Origin: DASUGC01 sp035606665
GTDB taxonomy: Bacteria; Acidobacteriota; Vicinamibacteria; Vicinamibacterales; SCN-69-37
Reading direction: 5' to 3'
Assembly: GCA_035606665.1 (NCBI GenBank)
Contig: DATNEY010000037.1
Location: 1-60,721, forward strand
DNA length: 60,721 bases
Part shown: positions 34,512 to 42,884 of the stretch, piece by piece
Layout: each line of letters opens with the position of its first letter
Numbering within the stretch: the first letter of the stretch is position 1
Position numbers and translations under genes: made by a program
Notes under the pieces: generated by a model
The model's database searches: none
Told to the model about the DNA's origin: nothing
The model's input: only the letters and a program-made list of their open reading frames with translations

Positions 34512-35740
34512 GCCCGGCTCCTTGTGACGGGGTCGGTGATGGGGTCAGACCCCTGCAGTTCGGGGTCTGACCCCGACATTGACCCCGTGAACCCGGCGCC
34601 GCGGTCGTCGAACGCCAGGTCGGTGTAGTGAGTCATGTAGCGATGTGTCATGTCCCCGAGCGCGTGCCGGTCGCGGTACCGCTCGCGCGCGCGGCGGGCG
34701 ACGTGGTCGCGATCGAGCGGCGAGGCATGCATGACGTCCTCGATCGTTCGTGCCAGGGATTCAGCCGAGTCGGGCGCAAACAGCCAACCGTTCTCGCCGT
34801 CGTCAATCATTTCCGCCAGCTCAGGAATGTCGCTCGCGATGACGGGCGTGCCGTCACAGAACGCCTCGAGGATCGAGAGCGGCTGGCCTTCACGCGATGA
34901 CGGCAGCGCCAGTGCGTCCGCTTCCGTCCCAAGCCTCCGTGCTGCCGCGCTGTAGCCATGGATGGCCACCGAATCCTGAACACCAAACGATTCGGCAGCG
35001 GACTGAAGCGCGGACGTATCGCCATCGCCGATGAAGACGACGAGACACGCACGCGGATCCTCGAGGTGACCCAGCGCTTCGATGAGGAGACGCTGCCGCT
35101 TGCGTTCGCCGACGGTGCCAACGCATGCAACGACAAACCGGCCGTCCCGTCGCGCGTCACGCATCTCGGCAGCGGCGCGCTCGTCCCGGTCCGACAACGC
35201 CGGCAATTCCTTCCCGACTCCGTACGGCACTACATGAATCCGGCCCGGATCGACGCCGGCGTCCTGCAGCAGCGCGGCCGAATGTGCGGACGGTGTCGCC
35301 ACGCGATGCACCAGGTTCAGAACCCGGACATCGGTCTCCGATTGCGCCGGCGTTTTCGTCGCACTCCATCCGTGCATCGTCGACATCACCGGCACCGCAT
35401 CACGGCGCGAACCGGAGAGGAGCATGGCCATCATGGCCGGCACCGCGGCATGCGCGTGGATGACGTCCGGCGGCACCGCGCCAATGGCGCGATCGATCTG
35501 CTGAACCGCGTTCAGGTTCGCCGCGTAGTCCCGATGGAAGAGCGAATCCACCAGGAGCAGCGGCACGCGCGCATCGCGCAGCGACTGGAGGTACGCGGGA
35601 TAGTTGCCGTAGCCGGGCGTCTCGGACCGCGACGCGACGACGCGCACGTCGTGCCCGCCGGCGTGCTGCTGCAGGGCGAGGTCGGTAACCGCGCGGCCTG
35701 CCCCACCCTGGAGGAACGTCGCGAGGTGAAGAATCCTCAT
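34508..35740 (-). CDS. GT4-family glycosyltransferase
   Basis: 410 residues. LHLATFLQGGAGRAVTDLAL is the acceptor-side glycine loop. VACVGTVGERKRQRLLIEAL and ALPSSREGQPLSILEAFCDG, with E-x7-E spacing, are the nucleotide-sugar site of GT-B family 4 enzymes. It probably extends a glycan built on the nonulosonic acid. The last ~25 residues (GSDPELQGSDPITDPV) are encoded by a dispersed GGGGTCAGACCCC-type repeat and are unlikely to matter for catalysis. Starts and stops overlap its neighbours on both sides. Confidence 0.88.
   Translation of the reverse strand: MRILHLATFLQGGAGRAVTDLALQQHAGGHDVRVVASRSETPGYGNYPAYLQSLRDARVPLLLVDSLFHRDYAANLNAVQQIDRAIGAVPPDVIHAHAAVPAMMAMLLSGSRRDAVPVMSTMHGWSATKTPAQSETDVRVLNLVHRVATPSAHSAALLQDAGVDPGRIHVVPYGVGKELPALSDRDERAAAEMRDARRDGRFVVACVGTVGERKRQRLLIEALGHLEDPRACLVVFIGDGDTSALQSAAESFGVQDSVAIHGYSAAARRLGTEADALALPSSREGQPLSILEAFCDGTPVIASDIPELAEMIDDGENGWLFAPDSAESLARTIEDVMHASPLDRDHVARRARERYRDRHALGDMTHRYMTHYTDLAFDDRGAGFTGSMSGSDPELQGSDPITDPVTRSRA
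34541..34574 (-). repeat. Paired GGGGTCAGACCCC palindromic repeats inside a gene end
   Basis: GGGGTCAGACCCC at 34541-34553 and GGGGTCTGACCCC at 34562-34574 are each palindromic around one base and are complements of each other. They are translated as SDP-rich residues at the C-terminus of the glycosyltransferase. Confidence 0.75.
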
Positions 35741-36912
35741 GCGACTCGTCCTCGGGTCGCGTCAGCCGCCCGGGTGGAAAAATCGATCCCCTCGGGTTCC
35801 CATCCGCCGGCGGCGGACCAGGCGCCCGCGGCTCGTCTGGCTTGCGCGCTCGGACTGAAGCCGGTCAACCCGGCGAGAAGATCGAGAACGTCCGGCGCGT
35901 CGGCGTGATCGATGGCGCGCCGCAGGAGCCGCTCCGCGCGGCGCACCCGGACGCGGTCGCCCGGGGTCGTCGCGGCAACCATGATCCGCTCGTCCTCGGT
36001 GCGGCCGAGCGTGACCGTCGAATCGAACAGTACTTCGTCGCGTTTTTCGCCGGGCCGCAGGCCGATGATCTCGACCGGCACTCGAGGAAAGCCCGCCTCT
36101 ACTTCGACATCGAGTACTCGCGTGACGAGATCGGCCATGCGGATCGGCCGGCCCATGTCGAGCCAGAACGTCGCCGGTGACTTCGCCAGAAGGTCGGCCT
36201 TGATGACGAGCGCGGCGGCCTCGCCGACACTCATGAAGTAGCGGGTGGCCTCGGTATCGGTGAGCTGAATCGGCCGGCCCGCGTGGATGCGCTCGCGCAT
36301 CAACTGCACCACCGACCCGCTGCTCGCGAGCACGTTACCGAATCGCACGACGATCGGCCGGAACACGGACGAGGCGCGCAACAGCGTCGAGAGCTCGGCG
36401 GCGCGTTTGGTCGCGCCCATGACGCTGTGCGGCGCCGCGGCCTTGTCGGACGAAATCAACACGAACCGGGCGCCGCAGGCCGACGCGGCCTCGACGGTCT
36501 CGATCGTGCCGATGACGTTGACTTCGGCGGCCGGGGCCGGCGCGCGCTCCGTCATCGTGACGTGCTTGTACGCAGCGGCGTGATACACAACGGCAGGCCG
36601 GGCCTGCCGCATCACGCGCCAGATATCGCGGGCGCGGCAGACGTCCACCAGCGATGCCTGGAGCGGAACCGCCGGAGACTTCTCCGCGATCTCGCGCTCG
36701 ATATTGAACAAGTTGAGCTCGGAACGGTCGACGAGGGTCAGCCGCGACGGCCCGCACGCCGCCAACTCCCGCGCCAGCTCGCTGCCGATGGAGCCACCGG
36801 CACCCGTGACAAGGATCGACTGCCCGGCGAGCTTTTTTCGGTCGTCTGCCGTGAGGCTGGCGCTGACCGGTCTGCCGAGCAGGCGTTCGATCGCGGCCGT
36901 GGACAACGTCAT
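35737..36912 (-). CDS. NDP-sugar 4,6-dehydratase, soluble WbpM/PglF-like (SMK triad)
   Basis: 391 residues. The N-terminal IERLLGRPVSASL and ILVTGAGGSIGSELAREL match the catalytic half of WbpM/CapD-type dehydratases. No membrane helices precede it. LISSDKAAAPHSVMGATKRA holds the catalytic region, with methionine where classical short-chain enzymes have tyrosine; this S-M-K triad is the mark of the WbpM/PglF (retaining) type that makes UDP-4-keto-6-deoxy-GlcNAc. It is the first step toward bacillosamine or legionaminic acid and could also feed the pathway encoded upstream. It overlaps both neighbours by four bases. Confidence 0.85.
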   Translation of the reverse strand: MTLSTAAIERLLGRPVSASLTADDRKKLAGQSILVTGAGGSIGSELARELAACGPSRLTLVDRSELNLFNIEREIAEKSPAVPLQASLVDVCRARDIWRVMRQARPAVVYHAAAYKHVTMTERAPAPAAEVNVIGTIETVEAASACGARFVLISSDKAAAPHSVMGATKRAAELSTLLRASSVFRPIVVRFGNVLASSGSVVQLMRERIHAGRPIQLTDTEATRYFMSVGEAAALVIKADLLAKSPATFWLDMGRPIRMADLVTRVLDVEVEAGFPRVPVEIIGLRPGEKRDEVLFDSTVTLGRTEDERIMVAATTPGDRVRVRRAERLLRRAIDHADAPDVLDLLAGLTGFSPSAQARRAAGAWSAAGGWEPEGIDFSTRAADATRGRVA

Positions 36913-37631
36913 CGCGTGCCCCCGGGGGTCAGACCGGGGTCAGACCACGTGGGAGTTTCTCCAATGTGGTCTGACCCCGGTCTGACCCCGTCCACCCCGT
37001 CCATCAGCACGAGGTCGACGCGGCGATTGCGGGCGCGCGCGGCCGAGGAGGCATTCGCCATGCGCGGCTTGAACTCGGCGTAGCCCGCCGCCGACACCCG
37101 CTGGGCCGAAACGCCCGCCTGCAGCAGCAGTTCGAGAACGCGGGTCGCACGCGCGGTCGACAGCTCCCAGTTCGATCCGAACTTGCCGGACCGAAGCGGC
37201 GTGTCGTCGGTGTGGCCCTCGATGCGAACGGCATTCGGCAGGCCGGCGAGAATGCCCGCCATCGCGAGCATCGCCTTGCGCCCGCTGTCGGTCAGATCGG
37301 CCGTTCCCGTTGGGAACGATCCGGCTTCGACCATTGAAATTACGAGGCCGCGGCCTTCGGCCAGGACTTCGATGCCCTGGCTGTTCCCCAGATCGCCGAT
37401 CGCCGCCTCAATCTTCTTCTTCAATTCCTGCTGATCGGCTGTGCGCGCGACCGGGGCGGCCGTTAGCGGAGCGGCAACGAACGTCGCTCGCGCGGAGTAC
37501 AGCGCGACAAAACACGCCATGAGCAGTGTCACCATGTCGCCATACGCGATGAGCCAGCGCTCGCCATTCGAGCGGCGCGGGAGGAAGCTCCTGTGGCCTC
37601 CCTGGATGCCTCCGCGATCTCCGTGTCTCAC
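36909..37631 (-). CDS. Second MotB-like stator protein (OmpA domain)
   Basis: 240 residues. The N-terminus has basic residues then RWLIAYGDMVTLLMACFVAL, where the aspartate opens the single membrane helix as in MotB/PomB. The C-terminal OmpA domain is clear (VRIEGHTDDTPLRSGKFGSN, LSTARATRVLELLL, NRRVDLVLM). It is diverged from the MotB at 1265. The last ~25 residues are encoded by GGGGTCAGAC-type repeats. Its partner is the MotA-like gene just upstream, and both lie inside the sugar operon. Confidence 0.9.
   Translation of the reverse strand: MRHGDRGGIQGGHRSFLPRRSNGERWLIAYGDMVTLLMACFVALYSARATFVAAPLTAAPVARTADQQELKKKIEAAIGDLGNSQGIEVLAEGRGLVISMVEAGSFPTGTADLTDSGRKAMLAMAGILAGLPNAVRIEGHTDDTPLRSGKFGSNWELSTARATRVLELLLQAGVSAQRVSAAGYAEFKPRMANASSAARARNRRVDLVLMDGVDGVRPGSDHIGETPTWSDPGLTPGGTR
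36925..36989. repeat. Long perfect inverted repeat of GGGGTCAGACC units
   Basis: Arms 36925-36948 and 36966-36989 are perfect 24-base complements around a 17-base loop. Each arm is two copies of the GGGGTCAGACC unit. The element lies in the 3' end of the motB-like gene, directly before the dehydratase start. Confidence 0.85.
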
Positions 37632-38404
37632 GCCGCCACCTTGTTTGTCACCGAGCCGAGATAGCCGACGAGCCGCTCCTTGACCAGGCGCGGATGCAGT
37701 CCGTCACCAATCGCCAAGACGCCGTCGATCGTGAACTCGCGCCTTCGCGCTTCCACGTGCGCGCGCGCCCGCAAGCGGGTCGCGAGCGGCAGAAACACCA
37801 GATTCGCCGCGCCCACGCCGTAGAGCGTAGCGACGAATGCGCACGCCATCGCCGCGCCGAGATCCGCCGGCGCCGAAATCTGACTCATTGCCTGCATGAG
37901 GCCGAGCACCGCGCCCGCGATGCCGAGCGTCGGCGCGTAGCCGGCGGCCGCCTCGAGGACCGCCGCGTGCATCTCGTCCCGATCGGCGCACGCCCGCGCA
38001 TCCAGATCCAGCGCCTGCCGGGTGAACTCCGCGGGAAGACCCGTGACGACGAGCGACAGTGCGCGCGCGAGGAAGACGTCCTCGGTGCCCGCGATTTCGC
38101 GCTCGATGGCCATCACTCCGTTCTTCTTCGCGCGCTGGGCCTGTGCCACGAACGCGGACAAGAGCGGCTCGATGGGCTCCGACGCGCCCTGCAGCGACGA
38201 GGCTGACGCCTTGGTCGCGCCCCACACAAGCTTCGACGGGAAACTCACCAGAATCGCGGCCATCGTGCCGCCAAAAACCACGAGCGCCGCAACCGGCTGC
38301 AACAGCAGACTGAGCTGCCCGCCGTTCACGAGGTGGGCAACGGCGATGACCGTGATTCCCGCGAGCAGCCCGATGCCGCTCGCCACGTTCCGAAGTGCTT
38401 TCAC
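37628..38404 (-). CDS. Second MotA-like stator protein
   Basis: 258 residues, shorter than the MotA at 2053 and of the PomA/MotP-like size. Four helices are seen, with GLLAGITVIAVAHLVNGG first, LQPVAALVVFGGTMAAILV second, LGIAGAVLGLMQAM third and MACAFVATLYGVGAANLVF fourth. The gene overlaps the CMP-sugar synthetase upstream and the MotB-like gene downstream by four bases each. Ion type (H+ or Na+) cannot be settled from this reading. Confidence 0.9.
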   Translation of the reverse strand: MKALRNVASGIGLLAGITVIAVAHLVNGGQLSLLLQPVAALVVFGGTMAAILVSFPSKLVWGATKASASSLQGASEPIEPLLSAFVAQAQRAKKNGVMAIEREIAGTEDVFLARALSLVVTGLPAEFTRQALDLDARACADRDEMHAAVLEAAAGYAPTLGIAGAVLGLMQAMSQISAPADLGAAMACAFVATLYGVGAANLVFLPLATRLRARAHVEARRREFTIDGVLAIGDGLHPRLVKERLVGYLGSVTNKVAA

Positions 38405-39123
38405 TGACGTTCTCCTGTCGCGTTCATTGTTTCTGTGGACTCGTCCTCCGCCAGGTCGTCCGCGGCGTCGAGGATTTCAGGCAGCGTCGGTATCGCGTGC
38501 GTTTCAAACGCGGCATACACGGCCCGCATGAATCTGAGGTCGTCGGGGGTATCCACCGTGAGCCGGAGCTTCGGCCGGCGAACGTGGCCGGGACAGAGCG
38601 CTCGTACCGCGCGGAACTGCGGCTCGCGCCTCACGAGTGTCGTCACGTGCTCGCGGTCCTCGTCCGACTTCACAAGCGCCTGCGCCCGGACAAGAGCCTC
38701 GAGCGTCACGGCCTCAACAGCACCGCCGATCGGCATGCCGCACTCGACGACGTGATCCGCGCCGGTGCGCTCGAGCGTTTCGAGAACGCGAAGCGGAGCA
38801 TCGATGTCCACCGCCGGGTTGTCAGCCGTCGCGCGCACGATGCGCGCGAGACCGTAGGATCGGCCCACGGCGATGTACCGGTCGAGGACATCCAACGTCG
38901 ATCCGCGAAACACGTTCGCTCCCCACCGCCGCGCCGTGCTCACGATCTCGTCGTCCTCCACTTCACGCGTGGTCGCGACAATGAGCGGCACGCCGCTCCG
39001 CGCGAGCCGGACGATGCACTGGCCGAGCACCGTGCGGCCGCTCAGTGGCGCAAGGGACTTCCCTCTCAGGCGGCGCGAGCCCATGCGCGCCTGCAGCACG
39101 ATTGCGGTGGCGTGCGGAATGCT
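38401..39123 (-). CDS. SpsF/NeuA-like CMP-sugar (nonulosonic acid) cytidylyltransferase
   Basis: 240 residues from the ATG at 39123; an open extension to 39381 is Arg-rich and rejected. AIVLQARMGSRRLRGKSLAP is the nucleotide-binding loop of the SpsF/NeuA/PseF family, and RIVRATADNPAVD is the metal-binding part. It would activate the nine-carbon sugar acid as the CMP form. It lies between the ATP-grasp gene and the second motA, with four- or three-base overlaps, as in Pse/Leg operons where CMP-activation follows the condensing synthase. Confidence 0.85.
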   Translation of the reverse strand, partial: SIPHATAIVLQARMGSRRLRGKSLAPLSGRTVLGQCIVRLARSGVPLIVATTREVEDDEIVSTARRWGANVFRGSTLDVLDRYIAVGRSYGLARIVRATADNPAVDIDAPLRVLETLERTGADHVVECGMPIGGAVEAVTLEALVRAQALVKSDEDREHVTTLVRREPQFRAVRALCPGHVRRPKLRLTVDTPDDLRFMRAVYAAFETHAIPTLPEILDAADDLAEDESTETMNATGERQ

Positions 39124-40130
39124 CATGCGACGCGCTCCCGAGACGCGTCCCGGTCGACGGAGAAGCCGATGCCGTGGGCCGGCACGAACACCGCCGACTC
39201 GTGACTGGTCATCCAGAGGTCGTCCTCGAACACGCCAATGGCCGGAGTGAGGTCGAGGCCGGCCGCGAGTTGAACAAGCAGGCCGGGAAAATCGGCGCCG
39301 GACGCGATCGTCAGCGGGATACCGCCGGAGAATCGCGGATTGATCTCGAACGCGATCGGCACGCCGTCCACGACGCGGCACTGAATGTTGATGGGCCCGC
39401 GAAAGGGCAACGCGCGGGCGCAGGCGATTCCGAATTGAATCAGGCTCGAGTCGCGCACCGTGCGGCCACGGTCGACCACACCGGCACGGATCACCACGCG
39501 CTCGCGCGGGACCACCGAGATCGGCCGGCCCTCGAAGTCGCAGAGTACGTCGATCGTGAATTCTGGGCCGTTGAGATACTCCTGCACCACCGGATCGGCG
39601 ACGTAGTCGGTGAAGAAATCCAGTTCACGCGCCGTTCGCACGGGAAACGCGCCCACACCGCCACGCCCGCCGCGCGGCTTGATGAACAGCGGAAAGCCTG
39701 AATCAGCCGGAACGTCGCCCGGCAGCCAGGTACGGGCCGCGCGCACGCCTGCGGCGTTGAGCCGGTCGCAGGTCTCGAGCTTGTCGTTGCAGACCGCGCA
39801 TGTCTCGGCCGGCGATACCGCAACGACGGCGCCGAGGCCGCCAAAGCGCGAGATCTGCGTTCCGAACAGCGTGAGCTCGTCGTCAATCGTCGGCACGACG
39901 AGCCGGATGCGTTCGATCCGGCAGATGCGCTCGATCGCATCGAGATAGTCGGGAGATGTTGAAAGTGGTACGGGATACGAGCGGTCGGCGACATAGACGG
40001 TCGGCGAAAGCGGATTCACGTCCGCGACGACGACGGCGCTGCCGGGCGCGTACCGATCGACCGCGAGCTGAAACGCCCGAACGAGCGGGACGCGGCGTGA
40101 CCCGGCGGTGATGAGGACGTTACACCGCAC
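39123..40130 (-). CDS. ATP-grasp protein (CarB/PylC-like)
   Basis: 335 residues from a GTG at 40130. LFIKPRGGRGGVGAFPV is the ATP-grasp glycine-rich loop, VVQEYLNGPEFTIDVLCDF the hinge with catalytic acid, and FEINPRFSGGIPL the metal-binding E-x-N-x-R motif. The N-terminal Rossmann-like part (RCNVLITAGSRRVPLVRAF) resembles carbamoyl-phosphate-synthase-like proteins found in surface-sugar operons. It would ligate a carboxylate to an amine, for instance adding an amino-acid or acyl group to the sugar. Its start overlaps the end of the synthase gene by 11 bases. Confidence 0.85.
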   Translation of the reverse strand: MRCNVLITAGSRRVPLVRAFQLAVDRYAPGSAVVVADVNPLSPTVYVADRSYPVPLSTSPDYLDAIERICRIERIRLVVPTIDDELTLFGTQISRFGGLGAVVAVSPAETCAVCNDKLETCDRLNAAGVRAARTWLPGDVPADSGFPLFIKPRGGRGGVGAFPVRTARELDFFTDYVADPVVQEYLNGPEFTIDVLCDFEGRPISVVPRERVVIRAGVVDRGRTVRDSSLIQFGIACARALPFRGPINIQCRVVDGVPIAFEINPRFSGGIPLTIASGADFPGLLVQLAAGLDLTPAIGVFEDDLWMTSHESAVFVPAHGIGFSVDRDASRERVA

Positions 40131-41208
40131 GTGGCACCAGGCGCGCGTAGGATTCGACGGCGAAAGAGTCCTCCGTCACCGGCTGCCCCGCCGCGATGTG
40201 CCGGGACAGACGCCTGCCGACGAGCGACGCCATCTGCGACGGCGCTAGGCCTGTGGCCGGGCGCAGCATCACGAAGTCCTTCGGACTGACTCGCGTGCCC
40301 GCGGCCAGATGCCGGGCGGCGAAGATCGATCGACGGCTCGCCAGCCGGTTGCCGGCTTCGGCATCGAGACACACCTTGCGGCCCGATCCGAGAGCGGAGC
40401 GAGTGCGGCGGGCATCCCTCACGACCTGCGCGAGCTCGGCGGGCGTGCTCGAGACCGCGCGGTCGATCGCGTCATCTCCCTCTTCGCCGTGGAGGACGAT
40501 GTGCCGCTCGTAGAGCGAGGCGCCGAGCGCGACGGCGATTGGAACGGAGAACGTGTCGATGGAGTGATCCGACAGGCCAACCGGCACGTCGCACTCAGAA
40601 GCGAGCGTCGCGATGGCGCGCAGGTTCTCGCTGCCCTGCGGCACCGGGTACGCCGACACGCAGTGCAGCACGGCGACATCACGCGCGCCGGCGGCCTGCG
40701 CCGTCGAGACCGCGCGCGAGACCTCCTTCAGGTCGCTCATGCCGGTGGAGATGACAAGCGGCTTCTCCGTATCCGCGCATACCGCAATGAGTTGCGACCA
40801 GGTGATGTCGCCGCTGGCGATCTTGAATCCGTCGATGTCGAGGTCCTGCAGCATCGCAACCATGTCGAGCGACAGCGGTGTCGCGAGCACGGCCAGGTCG
40901 AGCGCGCGGGCGCGGGCGATGATCTGGGCGTAGGCCTCGCGGTCGAGCTCGAACGTCTGGAAGAACTGTGCGAGCGATCGCGCGCGCACGTGAAGCGGCG
41001 CCGGGCAGTCCGGGCTGACGAGCTGCGTGGCCTCAATCGCCTGGAGCTTGATGGCATCGACTCCGGCGCCGGCCGCGGCGTCAACCAGCGCCAGTGCGCG
41101 ATGGAGCGAGCCACCGTGATTGAGGCCGATCTCGGCAATCACAAAGAGCGGCGCCTCGGGACCGACCTCGCGGCCGGCAATGCGAATGTGTGGAACTTCA
41201 GGCTGCAT
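40120..41208 (-). CDS. NeuB/PseI-type nonulosonic acid synthase
   Basis: 362 residues. LFVIAEIGLNHGGSLHRALA is the N-terminal TIM-barrel signature of sialic/pseudaminic/legionaminic acid synthases, with VDAIKLQAIEAT for phosphoenolpyruvate binding. The C-terminal ~65 residues form the antifreeze-like SAF domain (RSIFAARHLAAGTRVSPKDF). It condenses phosphoenolpyruvate with a six-carbon amino sugar to give a nine-carbon acid. Its neighbours (aminotransferase, PseG-like hydrolase, CMP-transferase) suggest pseudaminic or legionaminic acid rather than sialic acid. Confidence 0.92.
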   Translation of the reverse strand: MQPEVPHIRIAGREVGPEAPLFVIAEIGLNHGGSLHRALALVDAAAGAGVDAIKLQAIEATQLVSPDCPAPLHVRARSLAQFFQTFELDREAYAQIIARARALDLAVLATPLSLDMVAMLQDLDIDGFKIASGDITWSQLIAVCADTEKPLVISTGMSDLKEVSRAVSTAQAAGARDVAVLHCVSAYPVPQGSENLRAIATLASECDVPVGLSDHSIDTFSVPIAVALGASLYERHIVLHGEEGDDAIDRAVSSTPAELAQVVRDARRTRSALGSGRKVCLDAEAGNRLASRRSIFAARHLAAGTRVSPKDFVMLRPATGLAPSQMASLVGRRLSRHIAAGQPVTEDSFAVESYARLVPRAV

Positions 41209-41896
41209 GAGTCTTCGAGATCTCCAGAAGGCGGCGTGCGACGTGCGGCACGTCCGCGAGCGACGTCACCGTGTCGTCCGCAGCGGTCGGCAGCCCGGTG
41301 TCGGGCACCCAGATCCGCGCGAGTACGGAAGGCATTCCCAGCGCCGATGCGGCCCGGATGTCCGCGCGCTCGTCGTCTCCGATCATCACGCAGCGGTCGA
41401 CGCAGACGCCGAGCCGCCAGACAGTTTCCAGAAACGGCGTCGCGTCGGGTTTGCCGGTGCCGATGCCATGCTCGGCGGCGTAGACGACGGTGTCTACGAG
41501 AGGCTCGAGGCCAAGAGCCGCGACTTTGCGCTCTTGTACGTCGGGCCGTCCGTTGGTGAGAACGGCGGTCTTCCAGCCCTTGAGGCGCAGGTATTCCAGA
41601 ACGCGACGGGAGACTTCCGGCAGGCGCAGACGCGGTTCGTGCCCGCGAAACGTCGCGAGGTAGTCCTGAAGACGCGGCCACGGAAGATCGAACACGCCAA
41701 TCGCAGCCTGGAACTCGAGGCCGCAGGCGCCATTGCGCGAGGCACGCAGCAGGATCCGGTAGACGCGCCGCCAGTCGAGCCCGCACTCCTCCGCGCACTG
41801 ACGCGCGACGGCAGCGAATCCGCTGCGCATGAAGCGGCGCTGCGGGTAAAGCGTGTTGTCGAGGTCGAAGATCACGGCTCGGGAGCTAGGCGACAC
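41198..41896 (-). CDS. HAD-family hydrolase (phosphatase)
   Basis: 232 residues from a GTG at 41896 with TGGAGC upstream; this overlaps the PseG-like gene end by 11 bases, and a longer frame to 42001 is not needed. AVIFDLDNTLYPQRRF holds the nucleophile aspartates (motif I), AVLTNGRPDVQERKV motif II, GTGKPDATPF motif III and VMIGDDERADI motif IV. All catalytic residues are present. It may dephosphorylate a pathway intermediate or guard against side products. Position between hydrolase and synthase genes supports a pathway role. Confidence 0.85.
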   Translation of the reverse strand: MSPSSRAVIFDLDNTLYPQRRFMRSGFAAVARQCAEECGLDWRRVYRILLRASRNGACGLEFQAAIGVFDLPWPRLQDYLATFRGHEPRLRLPEVSRRVLEYLRLKGWKTAVLTNGRPDVQERKVAALGLEPLVDTVVYAAEHGIGTGKPDATPFLETVWRLGVCVDRCVMIGDDERADIRAASALGMPSVLARIWVPDTGLPTAADDTVTSLADVPHVARRLLEISKTHAA

Positions 41897-42884
41897 GGCG
41901 GTGCTCCATTGCGGCGCAGAGAGTACGCAGACGGTCCGCGACGCGAACAGCGCCGTGGCCATCGACGAGCTGGCGGCCGCGACGCGCGAGCCATTCGGCA
42001 TCGAGCGTCCCGGTCAGGAGATCCGTGATGCGCGCGGCGGCACGATCGGCCGTGTCCACGGCCTGGATGTGCCCGGCGTTGAGCACGGCGCCGTGCTGGG
42101 CGAACGCGCGCGTGGTCACGCCCTGCTCCGGCGTCAGGGATACCGCGACGACCGGCGTTCCGAGCGCGCACGCTTCGTACAACGTGACGCCACCGGCGAG
42201 TACGGCAACCGAGGCGCGGGCCAGCTCGACGGCCAGGCCGTTCGGTGCGTCAACCCACTGGCAACCAGCCGGCAGAGGCGCCCGGCGGCCCTGATTGATG
42301 TGGAGACCGCCGGCAAGTACGACGCGAACGCGCGGCAGCAGACGGCGAACCTGCGCGGCAATCGCGGGGCCGAATTCGTGAACGTGCGCGCCGCCACCGA
42401 GCGCGACGAGCACGCGGCCGCGAATGCGGCGCGGGCTGTGGTGGCGGAGGGCGCCAACGAGCGGATCGAGCACCGCGAACTCGGGCCCCTGAAGATCCGC
42501 CTGCACGCCGCCGGGCATGAGCGCCAGGCTGCCGTCGATCGACAGATCCGACGCCAGCCGTCCGATCCCGAGGTCGTGAATCGACGCGACTGGAACACCC
42601 GACCGGCGCGCCAGCTCGACCCAGGGCGCCGCGTGCTCGCGGGCTGGATCGTCGATGACGACGAGGTCGGCGCGCGAGTCGCGAATGGCCGAACGATCGT
42701 CCGGCAGGAGCGTCCAGCCGAGACGACCGGCAACGCTCTCCGCGCCGGCTTCGGCGCGCAACGCGACCTGCATCGTGCTGTCGAGCACTCTCGACAGAAC
42801 GCCGCACCGCACTAGATGGCCGTACCCGATGCCGGGCCCGGCGGCAACCCTGAACACCACACGCAACCCTTGCTGACTGTTCAT
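41886..42884 (-). CDS. PseG-like UDP-sugar hydrolase
   Basis: 332 residues. PGIGYGHLVRCGVLSRVL is the signature glycine/His loop of PseG (UDP-2,4-diacetamido-trideoxy-altrose hydrolase), with LVVIDDPAREH, RVLVALGGGAHVHEF and VAVLAGGVTLYEACALGTP in the MurG-like GT-B fold. It would release the six-carbon amino sugar from UDP before the synthase step. PseG is normally specific to pseudaminic acid pathways, whereas the dehydratase in the operon is of the other (SMK) type. The ATG directly follows the stop of the aminotransferase gene. Confidence 0.85.
   Translation of the reverse strand: MNSQQGLRVVFRVAAGPGIGYGHLVRCGVLSRVLDSTMQVALRAEAGAESVAGRLGWTLLPDDRSAIRDSRADLVVIDDPAREHAAPWVELARRSGVPVASIHDLGIGRLASDLSIDGSLALMPGGVQADLQGPEFAVLDPLVGALRHHSPRRIRGRVLVALGGGAHVHEFGPAIAAQVRRLLPRVRVVLAGGLHINQGRRAPLPAGCQWVDAPNGLAVELARASVAVLAGGVTLYEACALGTPVVAVSLTPEQGVTTRAFAQHGAVLNAGHIQAVDTADRAAARITDLLTGTLDAEWLARRGRQLVDGHGAVRVADRLRTLCAAMEHRRVA

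Noticed and set aside
40309..41559. Long plus-strand open frame (about 416 residues) opposite the synthase and HAD genes
   Set aside because: Arg-rich shadow of high-GC genes on the other strand, which have clear catalytic motifs.
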